Assembly: GCF_000725285.1 (NCBI RefSeq)
Contig: NZ_CP007161.1
Location: forward strand, 2,642,213 to 2,706,212
DNA length: 64,000 nucleotides
Origin: Virgibacillus sp. SK37
GTDB lineage: Bacteria; Bacillota; Bacilli; Bacillales; Amphibacillaceae
Reading direction: 5' to 3'
This document shows positions 35,679 through 45,449 of the stretch, in pieces. The notes below the pieces were generated by a model that was not told the origin of the DNA, ran no database searches, and saw only the letters and a list, made by a program, of their open reading frames with translations. The translations under genes were made by a program, and so were the position numbers. The stretch's first letter is position 1; every line of letters starts with the position of its first letter.

Positions 35679-36029
35679 CTAAACCCCTCCTATTTTTTAT
35701 AGAACGTCCTTTTTTCCTATTACCTATATTCATTCACTATAAACTAAATATTTCATAAAAACAAAAATTATAAAATTTATTGTTTAGTTAGTCTTATGGT
35801 AAGTAGATTGCAGGTATGCTAAAAAATTTCCATGCTGATATGTTGGGTTTTCAAATAAAACATCTATTTACCCACTTCTTTAGTATTATATATTTTAATT
35901 ATTAGATAAATTCAGAACCTTAAGCCCATATACTTACTACCAACGTTTGAGTTAATCTTATTTTAATGAAAGCATTTACATAATAACCAAAACTATCATG
36001 CGGCTTTCAAACACTAAAGGAGGAATCAT
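35679..36029. other. Divergent promoter region, AT-rich
   Basis: No gene seen. It separates the symporter operon (minus) from amiE (plus). It contains a cre-like site at 35966-35981. I could not define a clear -35/-10 pair for amiE. Confidence 0.5.
35966..35981 (+). promoter_or_regulatory. cre-like site (CcpA) upstream of amiE
   Basis: ATGAAAGCATTTACAT matches the degenerate cre consensus WTGNAANCGNWNNCWW except that the central G is A. It is 49 nt before amiE, so carbon catabolite control of the recycling hydrolases is plausible. Confidence 0.45.
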
Positions 36030-37739
36030 ATGAAAAAAACAGTTTTTTTGTGTATTTCCCTCTTGTTGTCAACCAGTATTATCTTTAGCTCGCATACCAA
36101 CGTTTACGCTGAAGCTGATAAGCCCCCTGCACCAACGATTGAGAATAAGAATACAAAACAAGTCGTACCTCAAAAGACTCATCCTGTCTTTTCTTGGGGC
36201 GCACCGGGTCCTACATCACCAGTCCTTCACCCTGGCTCTGCCCGTGGAGCCGGCATGATTAAAACTCCCTTATTGCGTATTGACCAGATTATGACGGAAA
36301 TGATTAATAAAGGTACAATGCCTGGTGCCGTTACACTAGTTGCTCGAAGAGGTCATATTGTCCAACACAAAGCATATGGAGATGCATTTCGGTATACCGA
36401 TGATAAAGGGACAGAAGCGGAGAGCCCTGTATCTATGAGAAAGAACACCATTTTTGATCTTGCTTCCATCAGCAAAATTTTCACTACTACTGCAGCTATG
36501 AAGTTGTATGAAGAAGACTATTTTGAATTGGATGATCCAGTAGCCAAATATATTCCTGAATTCGCTGAAAATGGCAAACAAAATGTAACGATTGAGCAAC
36601 TTATGACACATACATCCGGTTTCAAGGCATGGATTCCCCTCTATACAATAGGTGAAAACCGTGAAGAACGACTGCACTATGTTTTTCAATACCCGCTTAG
36701 CAATGAACCTGGCTCCATTTATACCTACAGTGATTTAAATATGATCACATTAGGTGCCTTAATAGAGCGACTTTCCGGACAAAGGTTAGATGAATTTGTA
36801 GCCGACCAAATCACTAAACCATTAAAAATGAATGACACGATGTACAATCCCGCCGAGCATTTAAAACAAAGGATTGCCGCAACAGAATTTCAGCCATGGA
36901 CGGATAGAGGACTGGTTTGGGGCGAAGTACATGATGAAAGCGCCTGGTCACTTGATGGTGTAGCTGGACATGCTGGTGTGTTTTCTACTGCAAAAGATTT
37001 AGCAAAACTTGCCCATATGTTCGTAAACGATGGCCATTACGGAGGGAAACAAATACTCCAGCCGGAAACAGTCTCTCTGTTAGTCAATAACCAAATCCCT
37101 CAGTTTCCTGGAGATGAACATGGACTTGGTTGGGAGCTTTCACAAAGCTGGTATATGGATGGTTTATCTGAAGCCAACTCCATTGGGCATACTGGCTATA
37201 CAGGAACCTCACTTGTTATTAACCAAAACAATGACACCATTGCCATATTGTTAACAAACCGAGTACATCCAACAAGGGAAACTGTTTCTACAAACCCAGC
37301 GAGGCGCCAGTTTGCCCGGCAAGTTGCTGATGCCATACCAGTCAAGATACCTGGTAAGCAAAAAGCATGGTTTTCAGGATATGGTGATCAATTAAATCGA
37401 ACACTTACAGCTGAATTAACTAGTAATAAAGCAGCGACTCTTACATTTGATACATGGTATCGAACGGAAGCAAATTACGATATGGGACTAGTTGAGATAT
37501 CGAGTGACGGTAAGAATTGGTCAACTGTTCACCCTCCTTTCACCGGAAGTAGTGTGGGATGGAAGTCCACAGAGATTCAAATTCCTGCAAATGCAACCCA
37601 TATTCGCTTCCGCTATAAAACAGATACTTATAATAATGGCAGAGGCTGGTATGTTGCTAATCTGGAATTAGAAACTGAAAATGGAGGGAAACTACCACTT
37701 TCCATGAAAAGTGACGAATGGACAAAGCGATCCTACTAA
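36030..37739 (+). CDS. amiE: Exported N-acetylmuramoyl-L-alanine amidase AmiE (serine hydrolase)
   Basis: A 569-residue exported protein: signal peptide (MKKTVFLCISLLLS... to VYA-EA at about 27), then a beta-lactamase/penicillin-binding-protein fold with the S146-I-S-K149 motif (LASISKIFT), YSDLN as the second motif and HTGYTG as the KTG-box equivalent, and about 120 C-terminal residues of a beta-rich accessory domain. It corresponds to B. subtilis AmiE (YbbE), which removes peptides from MurNAc so that NagZ and NamZ can act. AAAGGAGG precedes the ATG. It is first of amiE-nagZ-namZ, with 24-nt spacing to nagZ. Confidence 0.9.
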   Translation: MKKTVFLCISLLLSTSIIFSSHTNVYAEADKPPAPTIENKNTKQVVPQKTHPVFSWGAPGPTSPVLHPGSARGAGMIKTPLLRIDQIMTEMINKGTMPGAVTLVARRGHIVQHKAYGDAFRYTDDKGTEAESPVSMRKNTIFDLASISKIFTTTAAMKLYEEDYFELDDPVAKYIPEFAENGKQNVTIEQLMTHTSGFKAWIPLYTIGENREERLHYVFQYPLSNEPGSIYTYSDLNMITLGALIERLSGQRLDEFVADQITKPLKMNDTMYNPAEHLKQRIAATEFQPWTDRGLVWGEVHDESAWSLDGVAGHAGVFSTAKDLAKLAHMFVNDGHYGGKQILQPETVSLLVNNQIPQFPGDEHGLGWELSQSWYMDGLSEANSIGHTGYTGTSLVINQNNDTIAILLTNRVHPTRETVSTNPARRQFARQVADAIPVKIPGKQKAWFSGYGDQLNRTLTAELTSNKAATLTFDTWYRTEANYDMGLVEISSDGKNWSTVHPPFTGSSVGWKSTEIQIPANATHIRFRYKTDTYNNGRGWYVANLELETENGGKLPLSMKSDEWTKRSY

Positions 37740-37763
37740 AAATTTTAAAGGAGGGTTATAATT

Positions 37764-39830
37764 ATGTTTTCTAAAAAGAGAAGCTTTCTTCTTATATTGT
37801 TTACTATCTTAGTTTTTAGCTCTTTTAGTACTACGCTAGTTTCTGCAGAGACTGACCAACAAATAAATGATTTGATAATCTTACAAAATGTACCTGAAAC
37901 AGAAATTAATGTAGAAAATAACCATATCGATTTACAGGCATTACACCTTTATAAGGATGGATATTTTACAAATATAAATAAAGATATAACTTGGAGTTCA
38001 CGTAATAAAAATGTTGCAACTGTGGACCGGAATGGTACGGTTACTTTTACAGGCCAAAATGGTCGATCTTGGATTACCGTATCAGATGGCAAATTTACAG
38101 ATCGAATCGCCGTCCATCATAAAAAAGGAAAACAACTTGTTCTAAAGCGTAAGGGAGAACGTTATGATCTTATTGAACAAGCAGTTGAGCGTATGACCGT
38201 TAAAGAAAAAATTGGACAGATGTTAATGCCTGACTTTCGTAAGTGGAATGGCGATGACGTAACGGAGATGCTTCCTGAAATTGAACAGTTAGTAAAAGAT
38301 TATCATCTAGGTGGAATCATTCTTTTTAGAGAAAACGTAGTGACAACGGACCAGACCGCAAAACTTGTAGCAGACTATCAGAGAGCCGCTGAAAAATATG
38401 GTTTATTGATGACAATAGATCAGGAAGGTGGCATTGTAACACGCTTGCAATCCGGTACTGACATGCCTGGAAACATGGCATTGGGTGCAACCCGTTCTCC
38501 TGAAATAGCAGCACAGGTTGGGGAAGTAATTGGCGAAGAGCTTCACGCACTAGGTATCAATATGAATTTAGCGCCTGTATTAGATGTTAATAATAATCCT
38601 GATAACCCTGTAATTGGTGTACGTTCTTTTGGCGAAGATCCCGGACTAGTTGCTGACTTAGGTATCGCCTATTCCAAAGGTTTACAAAGCACGGGAGTAG
38701 CAGCAACTGCAAAGCATTTCCCTGGGCACGGAGATACAGCGGTCGATTCCCATTTAGGTCTGCCTGAGGTTCCTTATGATTTAGAACGTTTAAAGAAAGT
38801 GGAATTGTATCCATTTCAACAAGCAATGAATAATGAAATCGATGCTATTATGACAGCCCATGTAACTTTCCCAAAAATAGATAACACGAAGGTCATTTCT
38901 AGAAAAGATGGATCGGAAATATCTTTACCTGCTACACTTTCCTATAAAGTACTAACAGAGCTTATGCGGGAAGAAATGAATTATGATGGAGTAATTATTA
39001 CTGATGCTTTGAATATGAAAGCAATAGCTGATCATTTCGGCTCTGTTGACGCAGTGATCCGAGCAGTGAATGCTGGTACCGATATTATCCTAATGCCTGT
39101 GGGACTGGAAGAAGTAGCAGTGGGATTATACGAGGCTGTAGAAACCGGTGAAATAACAGAAGCACGTGTGAATGCTTCTGTAGAGCGAATACTCAAGTTA
39201 AAGATTAATCGTGGGATTATTAAAGAAGATAATCCGTTACCAATCTCTGAGAAAATTAGAAATGCGAAGCAGGTTGTTGGCTCAGCCAAACATAAAGAGG
39301 TCGAGCAGGAAGCAGCTGACAACTCAATCACTCTTGTGAAGAATGATGCCATTCTGCCTCTTTCTCTCTCGTCAGACGATAAAGTTGTGGTAGTTGGCAA
39401 CACATTTATTACAGATCTTTTCAACGCTGTGAAAAGCCACCACTCAAACTCAGAATTGATACGAGCTAGTGGACCATTATCCGATAGCCAGCTTGCTCAA
39501 TTACAGAAAGCTACAACTGTAATTGTTGGCACATATACGTATAACGTCAACGGTCGATCACCAGAAAGCTCACAAATGCAGTTGGTAGATCAGCTGATAG
39601 AACATCTAGAAGTACCTGTCACGGGAGTAGCAATCCGTAACCCATATGACATTATGGCCTACCCGGAAATTGATGCCTTCATTGCTCAATATGGTTTCAG
39701 AAATGCAAGCTTCCGGGCTACAGCAGCAACATTGTTTGGCAAAAATAATCCTACTGGCCTTCTCCCTGTCACGATTCCGAATCAACAAGGTAGCATTTTG
39801 TATAACTATGGAACAGGACTCTCTTATTAA
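37764..39830 (+). CDS. nagZ: Exported beta-N-acetylglucosaminidase NagZ
   Basis: A 688-residue GH3 enzyme with signal peptide (cleavage near VSA-ET, residue 28), a short Ig-like (Big_2-type) domain at about 38-118 (ITWSSRNKNVATVDRNGTVTF), the GH3 barrel, and a C-terminal domain. The catalytic His/Asp dyad is D328-S-H330 (GHGDTAVDSH) on the loop typical of NagZ, and D414 (IITDALNMKA) is the expected nucleophile. It releases GlcNAc from MurNAc-containing chains outside the cell, as in B. subtilis YbbD. Middle gene of the amiE-nagZ-namZ operon. The Ig-like domain is extra compared with minimal NagZ. Confidence 0.93.
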   Translation: MFSKKRSFLLILFTILVFSSFSTTLVSAETDQQINDLIILQNVPETEINVENNHIDLQALHLYKDGYFTNINKDITWSSRNKNVATVDRNGTVTFTGQNGRSWITVSDGKFTDRIAVHHKKGKQLVLKRKGERYDLIEQAVERMTVKEKIGQMLMPDFRKWNGDDVTEMLPEIEQLVKDYHLGGIILFRENVVTTDQTAKLVADYQRAAEKYGLLMTIDQEGGIVTRLQSGTDMPGNMALGATRSPEIAAQVGEVIGEELHALGINMNLAPVLDVNNNPDNPVIGVRSFGEDPGLVADLGIAYSKGLQSTGVAATAKHFPGHGDTAVDSHLGLPEVPYDLERLKKVELYPFQQAMNNEIDAIMTAHVTFPKIDNTKVISRKDGSEISLPATLSYKVLTELMREEMNYDGVIITDALNMKAIADHFGSVDAVIRAVNAGTDIILMPVGLEEVAVGLYEAVETGEITEARVNASVERILKLKINRGIIKEDNPLPISEKIRNAKQVVGSAKHKEVEQEAADNSITLVKNDAILPLSLSSDDKVVVVGNTFITDLFNAVKSHHSNSELIRASGPLSDSQLAQLQKATTVIVGTYTYNVNGRSPESSQMQLVDQLIEHLEVPVTGVAIRNPYDIMAYPEIDAFIAQYGFRNASFRATAATLFGKNNPTGLLPVTIPNQQGSILYNYGTGLSY

Positions 39831-39873
39831 GAAAAGGTAAATCATTATCATAACCAAAGGAGTGTATTAGAAG

Positions 39874-41133
39874 ATGAAAAGATCGTTTATTATGTTTTTT
39901 GCGGCACTTCTGATTTTAAGTTCCCTCACTGCTGCATTTGCTGATAAAGGAAATGGAAAAGGTAAAAAACATCCGAGCAAATTGAAGTTAGGTGTGGAAG
40001 TACTACTGGACGAACAAAAAGATCTTATTAAAGGAAAGCGGGTTGGTTTAATTACCAACCCTACCGGAGTCGACCAAGAATTAAATAGTATTGTTGATCG
40101 TTTGCACAAGGATCGTGATGTAGACCTTACTGCCCTTTACGGTCCGGAGCATGGTGTGCGTGGTGATGCACAAGCAGGTGAATATGTTGAGTACTACATG
40201 GATGAAGAGACCGGCTTACCCGTATACAGTCTATATGGAAAGACTCGTAAACCAACACCTGAAATGCTCGAGGGCATTGATGTATTGCTATTCGATATCC
40301 AGGATGTAGGAACACGCTTCTATACCTATATATACACAATGGCTTACGCAATGGAAGCAGCACAGGAAAATGACATTCCATTTATTGTGCTTGACCGCCC
40401 AAATCCGCTTGGTGGGCACAAAGTAGAAGGCCCTGTACTTGACCCCGACTATGCATCTTTTGTTGGAAAATATCCAATACCATTACGCCATGGCATGACT
40501 GTGGGTGAATTGGCAGAGTTATTCAATGATGAATTTGAAATTGATGCTGATTTAACTGTAGTGAAAATGGATGGTTGGAAAAGAAATATGTATTACGATG
40601 ATACAGGCCTGGAATTTGTTTTACCATCACCAAATATGCCAACACTGACTACAGCAATTGTGTATCCTGGTGCCGCTTTAATTGAGGGTACCAATGTATC
40701 AGAAGGTCGTGGAACAACGAAACCTTTTGAACTCATCGGTGCACCTTTTATAAATGGAACAAAGCTCGCTACAGAACTGACGAAGAAAGATTTACCTGGC
40801 GTAAAGTTCCGTGCTGCATCTTTTACACCATCCTTTTCAAAGCATAGCGGCAAGTTAAGTCACGGCATCCAAATTCATATAACAAATAAGAAAGCATATA
40901 AGCCTGTGGAGACTGGGCTGCATATTGTGAAAACAATCAATGACATGTACCCTGAAGATTTTGCATTCCGAGCAGAAAATAGTTCAGGTATTTCTTTTTT
41001 TGATAATCTGATTGGCAATGGCTGGGTCCGTGAAGCAATTGAGGATGGATCCTCTGTAAAAGAAATACAAAAACAGTGGAAACATGAATTGAAAGACTTT
41101 GAGAAACTACGCAAAGACTATCTATTATACTAA
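39874..41133 (+). CDS. namZ: Exported exo-beta-N-acetylmuramidase NamZ (DUF1343, GH171)
   Basis: A 419-residue exported protein (signal peptide ending near AFA-DK, residue 23) of the YbbC/DUF1343 family, now glycoside hydrolase family 171. Signature segments are GLITNPTGVDQ, LYGPEHGVRG with the conserved Glu, DVLLFDIQDVGTRFYTYIYTM, VLDRPNPLGG and EGTNVSEGRGTTKPFELIGAP. NamZ releases MurNAc from the non-reducing ends of glycan chains; together with AmiE and NagZ it would yield free MurNAc and GlcNAc. GGAGTG lies upstream of the ATG. It ends in a strong terminator shared with the ABC permease gene. Confidence 0.93.
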   Translation: MKRSFIMFFAALLILSSLTAAFADKGNGKGKKHPSKLKLGVEVLLDEQKDLIKGKRVGLITNPTGVDQELNSIVDRLHKDRDVDLTALYGPEHGVRGDAQAGEYVEYYMDEETGLPVYSLYGKTRKPTPEMLEGIDVLLFDIQDVGTRFYTYIYTMAYAMEAAQENDIPFIVLDRPNPLGGHKVEGPVLDPDYASFVGKYPIPLRHGMTVGELAELFNDEFEIDADLTVVKMDGWKRNMYYDDTGLEFVLPSPNMPTLTTAIVYPGAALIEGTNVSEGRGTTKPFELIGAPFINGTKLATELTKKDLPGVKFRAASFTPSFSKHSGKLSHGIQIHITNKKAYKPVETGLHIVKTINDMYPEDFAFRAENSSGISFFDNLIGNGWVREAIEDGSSVKEIQKQWKHELKDFEKLRKDYLLY

Positions 41134-41146
41134 TATTCTAGAATAA

Positions 41147-41178
41147 AAAAACAGCATCCCTAAGCGGATGCTGTTTTT
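41147..41178. terminator. Bidirectional terminator between namZ and the ABC operon
   Basis: AAAAACAGCATCC (41147-41159) pairs perfectly with GGATGCTGTTTTT (41166-41178), with T/A runs on both sides. It serves both converging operons of the recycling locus. Confidence 0.92.
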
Positions 41179-41185
41179 ATTAATC

Positions 41186-42028
41186 CTATCCTTTGATTGC
41201 CCCTTCTGTCATTCCCTTTGCAATTCGTTGCTGGAAAATGGCATATAATATAATAACAGGAGTGATTGCTATAACCAGACTTGCAAATAACGTGCCCCAT
41301 GCGTTCGTATATTGCGCCTCACTGCTTATAAAATCAATTGCTAAAGCTAATGTATAATTCTCTTGTGTTTGCAGAAAGATTAATGCCATAAAATATTCAT
41401 TCCAAAACTGTATCGCATTCATAATAGTCACCGTAATAATCCCTGACATACTTAGAGGAGTAATAATCTTCCATAGCACTCCATATGGAGACAGACCATC
41501 CATCGCTGCTGATTCTTCCAAGGATTTAGGTATTGTACTCATAAAACTTGTTAATACAAAAATCGTAAACGGCAACTGACTAACAGCATAAACAATAGAT
41601 AAACCAATAATATTATCAAGCAGGTTTAGTTTCATTAATAAAAAGAATAATGGGATCCAGCCTAGCACCATAGGAATCATCATGGCAGATACGTACAAGG
41701 TAAATAAAAACCGACTTCCTCTAAAATTTAATCGTTCAATCGCATATGCAGTCGGAATGGCAAGTACGAGGGTAATTGCCGCACCCAGCACAGTGACAAA
41801 TAAACTATTAAATACGCTTGTATCAATATTATAGTTGTTCCACGCATCAATAAAGTTTTGCCAACTAAAGCTTTCCGGAAACCCCCAGGGATTTCTATAG
41901 ATTTCAGCGTTTGACTTAAACGCACCGAGAAACATCCAAAAAATCGGGTACAACACAGCAATTGTCCATAAAATGAGAGGAATTCGTATCCCGGTTCTTC
42001 CCAGGATTTGACCAACACTTCGTTTCAC
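41186..42028 (-). CDS. Carbohydrate ABC transporter permease (MalG-like)
   Basis: A 280-residue inner-membrane permease of the CUT1 class with six membrane segments and the EAA loop ESAAMDGLSPYGVLWKIITPLS, where the ATPase would dock. It partners with the permease at 42060 and the binding protein at 43038. It is the last gene of the operon starting at murQ. There is no ATPase gene nearby, which is common in Bacillaceae, where a shared MsmX-type ATPase serves several sugar importers. The likely substrate is MurNAc or a MurNAc-containing fragment, judged from the neighbours. Confidence 0.9.
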   Translation of the reverse strand: MKRSVGQILGRTGIRIPLILWTIAVLYPIFWMFLGAFKSNAEIYRNPWGFPESFSWQNFIDAWNNYNIDTSVFNSLFVTVLGAAITLVLAIPTAYAIERLNFRGSRFLFTLYVSAMMIPMVLGWIPLFFLLMKLNLLDNIIGLSIVYAVSQLPFTIFVLTSFMSTIPKSLEESAAMDGLSPYGVLWKIITPLSMSGIITVTIMNAIQFWNEYFMALIFLQTQENYTLALAIDFISSEAQYTNAWGTLFASLVIAITPVIILYAIFQQRIAKGMTEGAIKG

Positions 42029-42059
42029 CTTCGCTTCCTCCTTTGTTATTTCTTCTATC

Positions 42060-43022
42060 TTAGTACTCCACTTTGTCTCTTCGCATAAAGAATTGTAGAA
42101 TTAACACTGTTAGTAAGGAGAATACAAGAATCATTACTCCAATAGTTGCTCCATATCCGAAATTAAATTGGACAAAAGCTTGTTGATATAAGTAGGACCC
42201 CATGACATGTGTAGAGTTATTTGGACCACCGCCAGTCATAACCTGTACAATAATAAAGGAACCGTTTAATGTAGTTATAACGATATAAAGCACTGAAATT
42301 TTGATCTGTGGCCAAATCAATGGCAGGGTAACCTTCCAAAACTGCTGCCATTCATTGGCACCATCGATCTCAGCAGCTTCATAATAACTTTTTGAAACAT
42401 TTGCTATTCCTCCCATCAGCATAAGCATAAATAAGCCGATTCCTGCCCATATGGATGGTAGCACCAAGCTTGGCAAAGCCCATGTTTCACTACCAAGCCA
42501 AGGTCTGGTCCAACTCTCAAGTCCAATAAATTCTAAACCTGAATTAATTAAACCAAGATTTGGATTATAGATAAAAGTCCATAATATACCTATAACAACA
42601 ACTGACATAATGTTAGGGAAGAAAAAAACAATTCGATAAAAAGGGGCTTCCTTAATTTTCAATTGTGTTAAAGCAACAGCGATAAATAATGCCATAACCA
42701 TAATACCAATCACTTTTGTCGCCACCAGAAAGTAATCATGAATAATTGTTCCTGGAATAATTGCATCATTAAAAAGCTTTATGTAATTGTCGATCCCTAT
42801 AAAATCCTTATTCTGTGAAGAGCCTGACCAATCAAAAAATGAATAATATAAGCCACTAAACAGTGGGTAAAGGGTAAAAATTGCAAACATGATAAATGTA
42901 GGAATCAAACAAAAAGCCAAAAAAGTATACTTTTGTTTTTTTGACTGTACCATTCCATCACTCTTTCCTTTTAAAAATGAACGGTATGGAACATGGAGCA
43001 AAGAAGATGCCCTATATTCCAT
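42060..43022 (-). CDS. Carbohydrate ABC transporter permease (MalF-like)
   Basis: A CUT1-class permease with six membrane segments and the EAA loop YEAAEIDGANEWQQFWKVTLPLI. The frame opens at 43022 (320 residues), 15 nt after the binding-protein stop, with GAGG close upstream. However, the first 23 residues are unlike other permeases, and an ATG at 42953 (MVQSKKQKYTF) preceded by AAAGGAAAGAG gives a more typical N terminus. Both starts are possible. It forms the channel together with the MalG-like gene downstream, 31 nt away. Confidence 0.9.
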   Translation of the reverse strand: MEYRASSLLHVPYRSFLKGKSDGMVQSKKQKYTFLAFCLIPTFIMFAIFTLYPLFSGLYYSFFDWSGSSQNKDFIGIDNYIKLFNDAIIPGTIIHDYFLVATKVIGIMVMALFIAVALTQLKIKEAPFYRIVFFFPNIMSVVVIGILWTFIYNPNLGLINSGLEFIGLESWTRPWLGSETWALPSLVLPSIWAGIGLFMLMLMGGIANVSKSYYEAAEIDGANEWQQFWKVTLPLIWPQIKISVLYIVITTLNGSFIIVQVMTGGGPNNSTHVMGSYLYQQAFVQFNFGYGATIGVMILVFSLLTVLILQFFMRRDKVEY

Positions 43023-43037
43023 ACCAGCCTCATTTCC

Positions 43038-44390
43038 TTATTTCCGGTAATCCGCCGCAGCTTTTTCAGCTTCCTGAACAAATTCTTCAGCAGTCATATT
43101 ACCTAACATTAAGGACATTAATGCATTGCCAACCGGCGTCTCTAAATCTGCACTCATTGGATGTGGTTTTTCATAGATTTGTACTTGTTCTGGATCATTA
43201 ATCATTGCATTAGCTTCTGTTAAGTAGCTAGGGACGTTTTCGTTTTTAGTCAAATCGACACCAGTAATATTCATAATTGCTCCTGTATGCTCAGAGAAGG
43301 ACATTGCATAATCTCTTGTAAAAGCGAATTCAACAAAGGCCTTAGCTGCTTCAGGATTCTCTGCATTTTCAGCAATTGCCAATGGACGTAAATCAGGTAC
43401 AATAGCGAACGGTTCACCCTTATCTTGCATAGGGGAAGGGATAAAGCCAAATTCCAGGCCTTCAGGAATGTCATTTGCCATCTCATTAGGTAGCCAGAAC
43501 CCTACTGGGATAAAAGCATTTTCGTGTAGAAGGAAGTTCATTTGAGATTGTGTATGGTTCAACGCTCCTAGCCCTTCATCAAACATGCCTTCCTTTTGCA
43601 TTTTTTCTACCTTCTTCATTGTTTCGAGAACCACATCACTGGTCCATGCTCCCTCTTTACCAGTAATTAAATCTGCTAATAATTCATCTCCTCCTGCTGC
43701 TCCAAATGCTGGATAAAGCATGCCACGAAGGAAATAATAAGGATGCTGTCCTGAAGTTACAAATGGTTCAATATCTGCTTCTTTTTTAATTTCCTGCATG
43801 GAGCTCATAAAGCTATCAAAGTCACTTGGAACTTTGAACCCTTCTTCTTCAAACCATGCTTTGTCATACCAAGTTCCCCATGTATCAAAAACTAATGGAA
43901 GGGAGTAGATATCTCCATCAAATTTACCTGGCTCCACGATAAAACTATCAACAAGCTTATCGCCATTATCTAGCTCAATATCCTGTACCCAGTCAGTTAA
44001 ATTCATCAACTGACCATCTTCTACCATTTGAGTTTCACTAGATCCAGCGCCATCAATGTAAACAACATCTGGTGGATCATTGGAAACCCATCTAGAACGC
44101 ATCTCGTCGTTAATATTAGGGCCTGCATGCTCAATCACGTTCACATCAGGATATTTTTCTTTAAAATCCCCAATAACTTCCTTCCACCACGAATCTCCAT
44201 ACCCACCAACAAAATACTGAATTTCCAGATCTCCGGAGATCTCTCCATCCCCTCCTTCTGATGTATTTTCGGATTTATCGGAACCGCTATCCGTATTGCC
44301 TCCATCATCAGAAGAGCATGCAACTACAAATGCAAGCATTAACATGACTGCAAATAGAAACATTGTGCGAACATTGATTATTTTTTTCAA
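43038..44390 (-). CDS. ABC transporter sugar-binding lipoprotein
   Basis: A 450-residue family-1 extracellular solute-binding protein. Signal peptide with lipobox VVAC at residues 22-25, then an acidic Ser/Gly/Asp linker and the binding domain. It would be anchored in the outer leaflet and deliver a sugar to the two permeases encoded downstream. Its position directly after murQ argues for MurNAc or a small muropeptide-derived sugar as ligand. The 72 nt between murQ and this gene hold a perfect 27-nt palindrome, which may affect the expression ratio. Confidence 0.92.
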   Translation of the reverse strand: MKKIINVRTMFLFAVMLMLAFVVACSSDDGGNTDSGSDKSENTSEGGDGEISGDLEIQYFVGGYGDSWWKEVIGDFKEKYPDVNVIEHAGPNINDEMRSRWVSNDPPDVVYIDGAGSSETQMVEDGQLMNLTDWVQDIELDNGDKLVDSFIVEPGKFDGDIYSLPLVFDTWGTWYDKAWFEEEGFKVPSDFDSFMSSMQEIKKEADIEPFVTSGQHPYYFLRGMLYPAFGAAGGDELLADLITGKEGAWTSDVVLETMKKVEKMQKEGMFDEGLGALNHTQSQMNFLLHENAFIPVGFWLPNEMANDIPEGLEFGFIPSPMQDKGEPFAIVPDLRPLAIAENAENPEAAKAFVEFAFTRDYAMSFSEHTGAIMNITGVDLTKNENVPSYLTEANAMINDPEQVQIYEKPHPMSADLETPVGNALMSLMLGNMTAEEFVQEAEKAAADYRK

Positions 44391-44428
44391 TGTATTTACC
44401 CCCTTTAATTTTTAATATATATGAAACT

Positions 44429-44455
44429 CATTAATAGATTATTAATCTATTAATG
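44429..44455. repeat. Perfect 27-nt palindrome between murQ and the binding-protein gene
   Basis: CATTAATAGATTA (44429-44441), one central T, then TAATCTATTAATG (44443-44455). It is either an RNA hairpin that protects the downstream message or cuts read-through, or an operator for MurR. There is no T-run of terminator type. Confidence 0.7.
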
Positions 44456-44462
44456 TTGCTTC

Positions 44463-45362
44463 CTATGATAGTGATTTAATTGCTTTTCTTACATATCCAT
44501 TGTTTTCGGCTATTGCCTTTCTTGCAGTAGAGTACGGCACATTACTTTCAATCATGACAATCGCAGGTTTCACTTCATAATTAGTTTGATTTAGTACTTC
44601 CTCTGCCTTTTCATATGTAACATTGGTAATCTCCATGATATTTCGCTTTGCTCGTTCTCTTAATTTATAGTTACTTGCATGTACATCGACCATTAAATTT
44701 TCATATACCTTGCCAAGTTTAACCATTGTAGCAGTACTAATCATGTTAAGGATCATTTTGTGCGCTGTGGCAGCCTTTAACCTTGTAGAACCAGTCAGTA
44801 CTTCTGGTCCCACAATCACTTCTATATTACAATCTGCATAATTACTTATGACTGATTCTTTATTGCTTGATAAAGAAATAGTGTAGGCTCCTAATTCTTT
44901 AGCATATTTAACAGCGCCTATGGGATATGGAGTTCTTCCGCTTGCTGTTATTCCAATCATCACATCTTTCTTTGAGAACTTTTTAGCCTCTAAGTCGATA
45001 ACAGCCTGTTTTTCCTCGTCCTCTGACCCTTCGATTGCTTTAAAGAAGGCCTGCTGCCCTCCAGCCATAACAGTTTGAACTAAATCAGGTGAGGTCATAA
45101 ATGTAGGTGGACATTCAGATGCGTCCATCACACCAAGTCTGCCACTTGTACCTGCTCCAACATAGAACAACCTCCCTCCATGCGAGAGGGCATGAAATAC
45201 TTTGTTAACAGCAAGATCCACCTGTGGCAAAATTGCTTCTATTGCTAAAGGCACTTTTTTATCTTCCTCATTCATCAATTTTAGTATTTCCAAAGAGGTC
45301 ATTTGATCCAATTGCAAGCTATTAAGATTTCTTCTTTCTGTCGTCAATCCCGCTAATTCCAT
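44463..45362 (-). CDS. murQ: N-acetylmuramic acid 6-phosphate etherase MurQ
   Basis: A 299-residue SIS-fold etherase that removes the lactyl ether from MurNAc-6-phosphate, giving GlcNAc-6-phosphate and D-lactate in the cytosol. Family segments are YVGAGTSGRLGVMDASECPPTF, GITASGRTPYPIGAVKYAKELGA and VGPEVLTGSTRLKAATAHKMILNM. It is the first gene behind a strong promoter and precedes the ABC importer genes. Its substrate must be made by a kinase (murK at 46523) because no PTS permease is present in this locus. Confidence 0.95.
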   Translation of the reverse strand: MELAGLTTERRNLNSLQLDQMTSLEILKLMNEEDKKVPLAIEAILPQVDLAVNKVFHALSHGGRLFYVGAGTSGRLGVMDASECPPTFMTSPDLVQTVMAGGQQAFFKAIEGSEDEEKQAVIDLEAKKFSKKDVMIGITASGRTPYPIGAVKYAKELGAYTISLSSNKESVISNYADCNIEVIVGPEVLTGSTRLKAATAHKMILNMISTATMVKLGKVYENLMVDVHASNYKLRERAKRNIMEITNVTYEKAEEVLNQTNYEVKPAIVMIESNVPYSTARKAIAENNGYVRKAIKSLS

Positions 45363-45399
45363 TTATATGCCATCCCCCTTTATCTTTATATCTAAGTCT

Positions 45400-45415
45400 T
45401 ATTAACCGCTTACAT
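45400..45415 (-). promoter_or_regulatory. cre-like site (CcpA) in the murQ leader
   Basis: On the minus strand ATGTAAGCGGTTAATA matches the degenerate cre consensus at all fixed positions but one (C to A). It lies about 35-50 nt downstream of the -10 box, where CcpA binding would block transcription. Confidence 0.55.
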
Positions 45416-45449
45416 TTCTTTTTAATTTAATTTTTCTTAATTTTCATTA

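Noticed and set aside
39032-39424. Minus-strand open frame of 130 codons inside nagZ
   Set aside because: It is an antisense shadow of nagZ, which has clear domain motifs in this part.
43000-43022. Start of the MalF-like permease only at 43022
   Set aside because: Not fully rejected: a ribosome binding site exists, but the extra 23 residues are unlike permeases, so 42953 is kept as an alternative.
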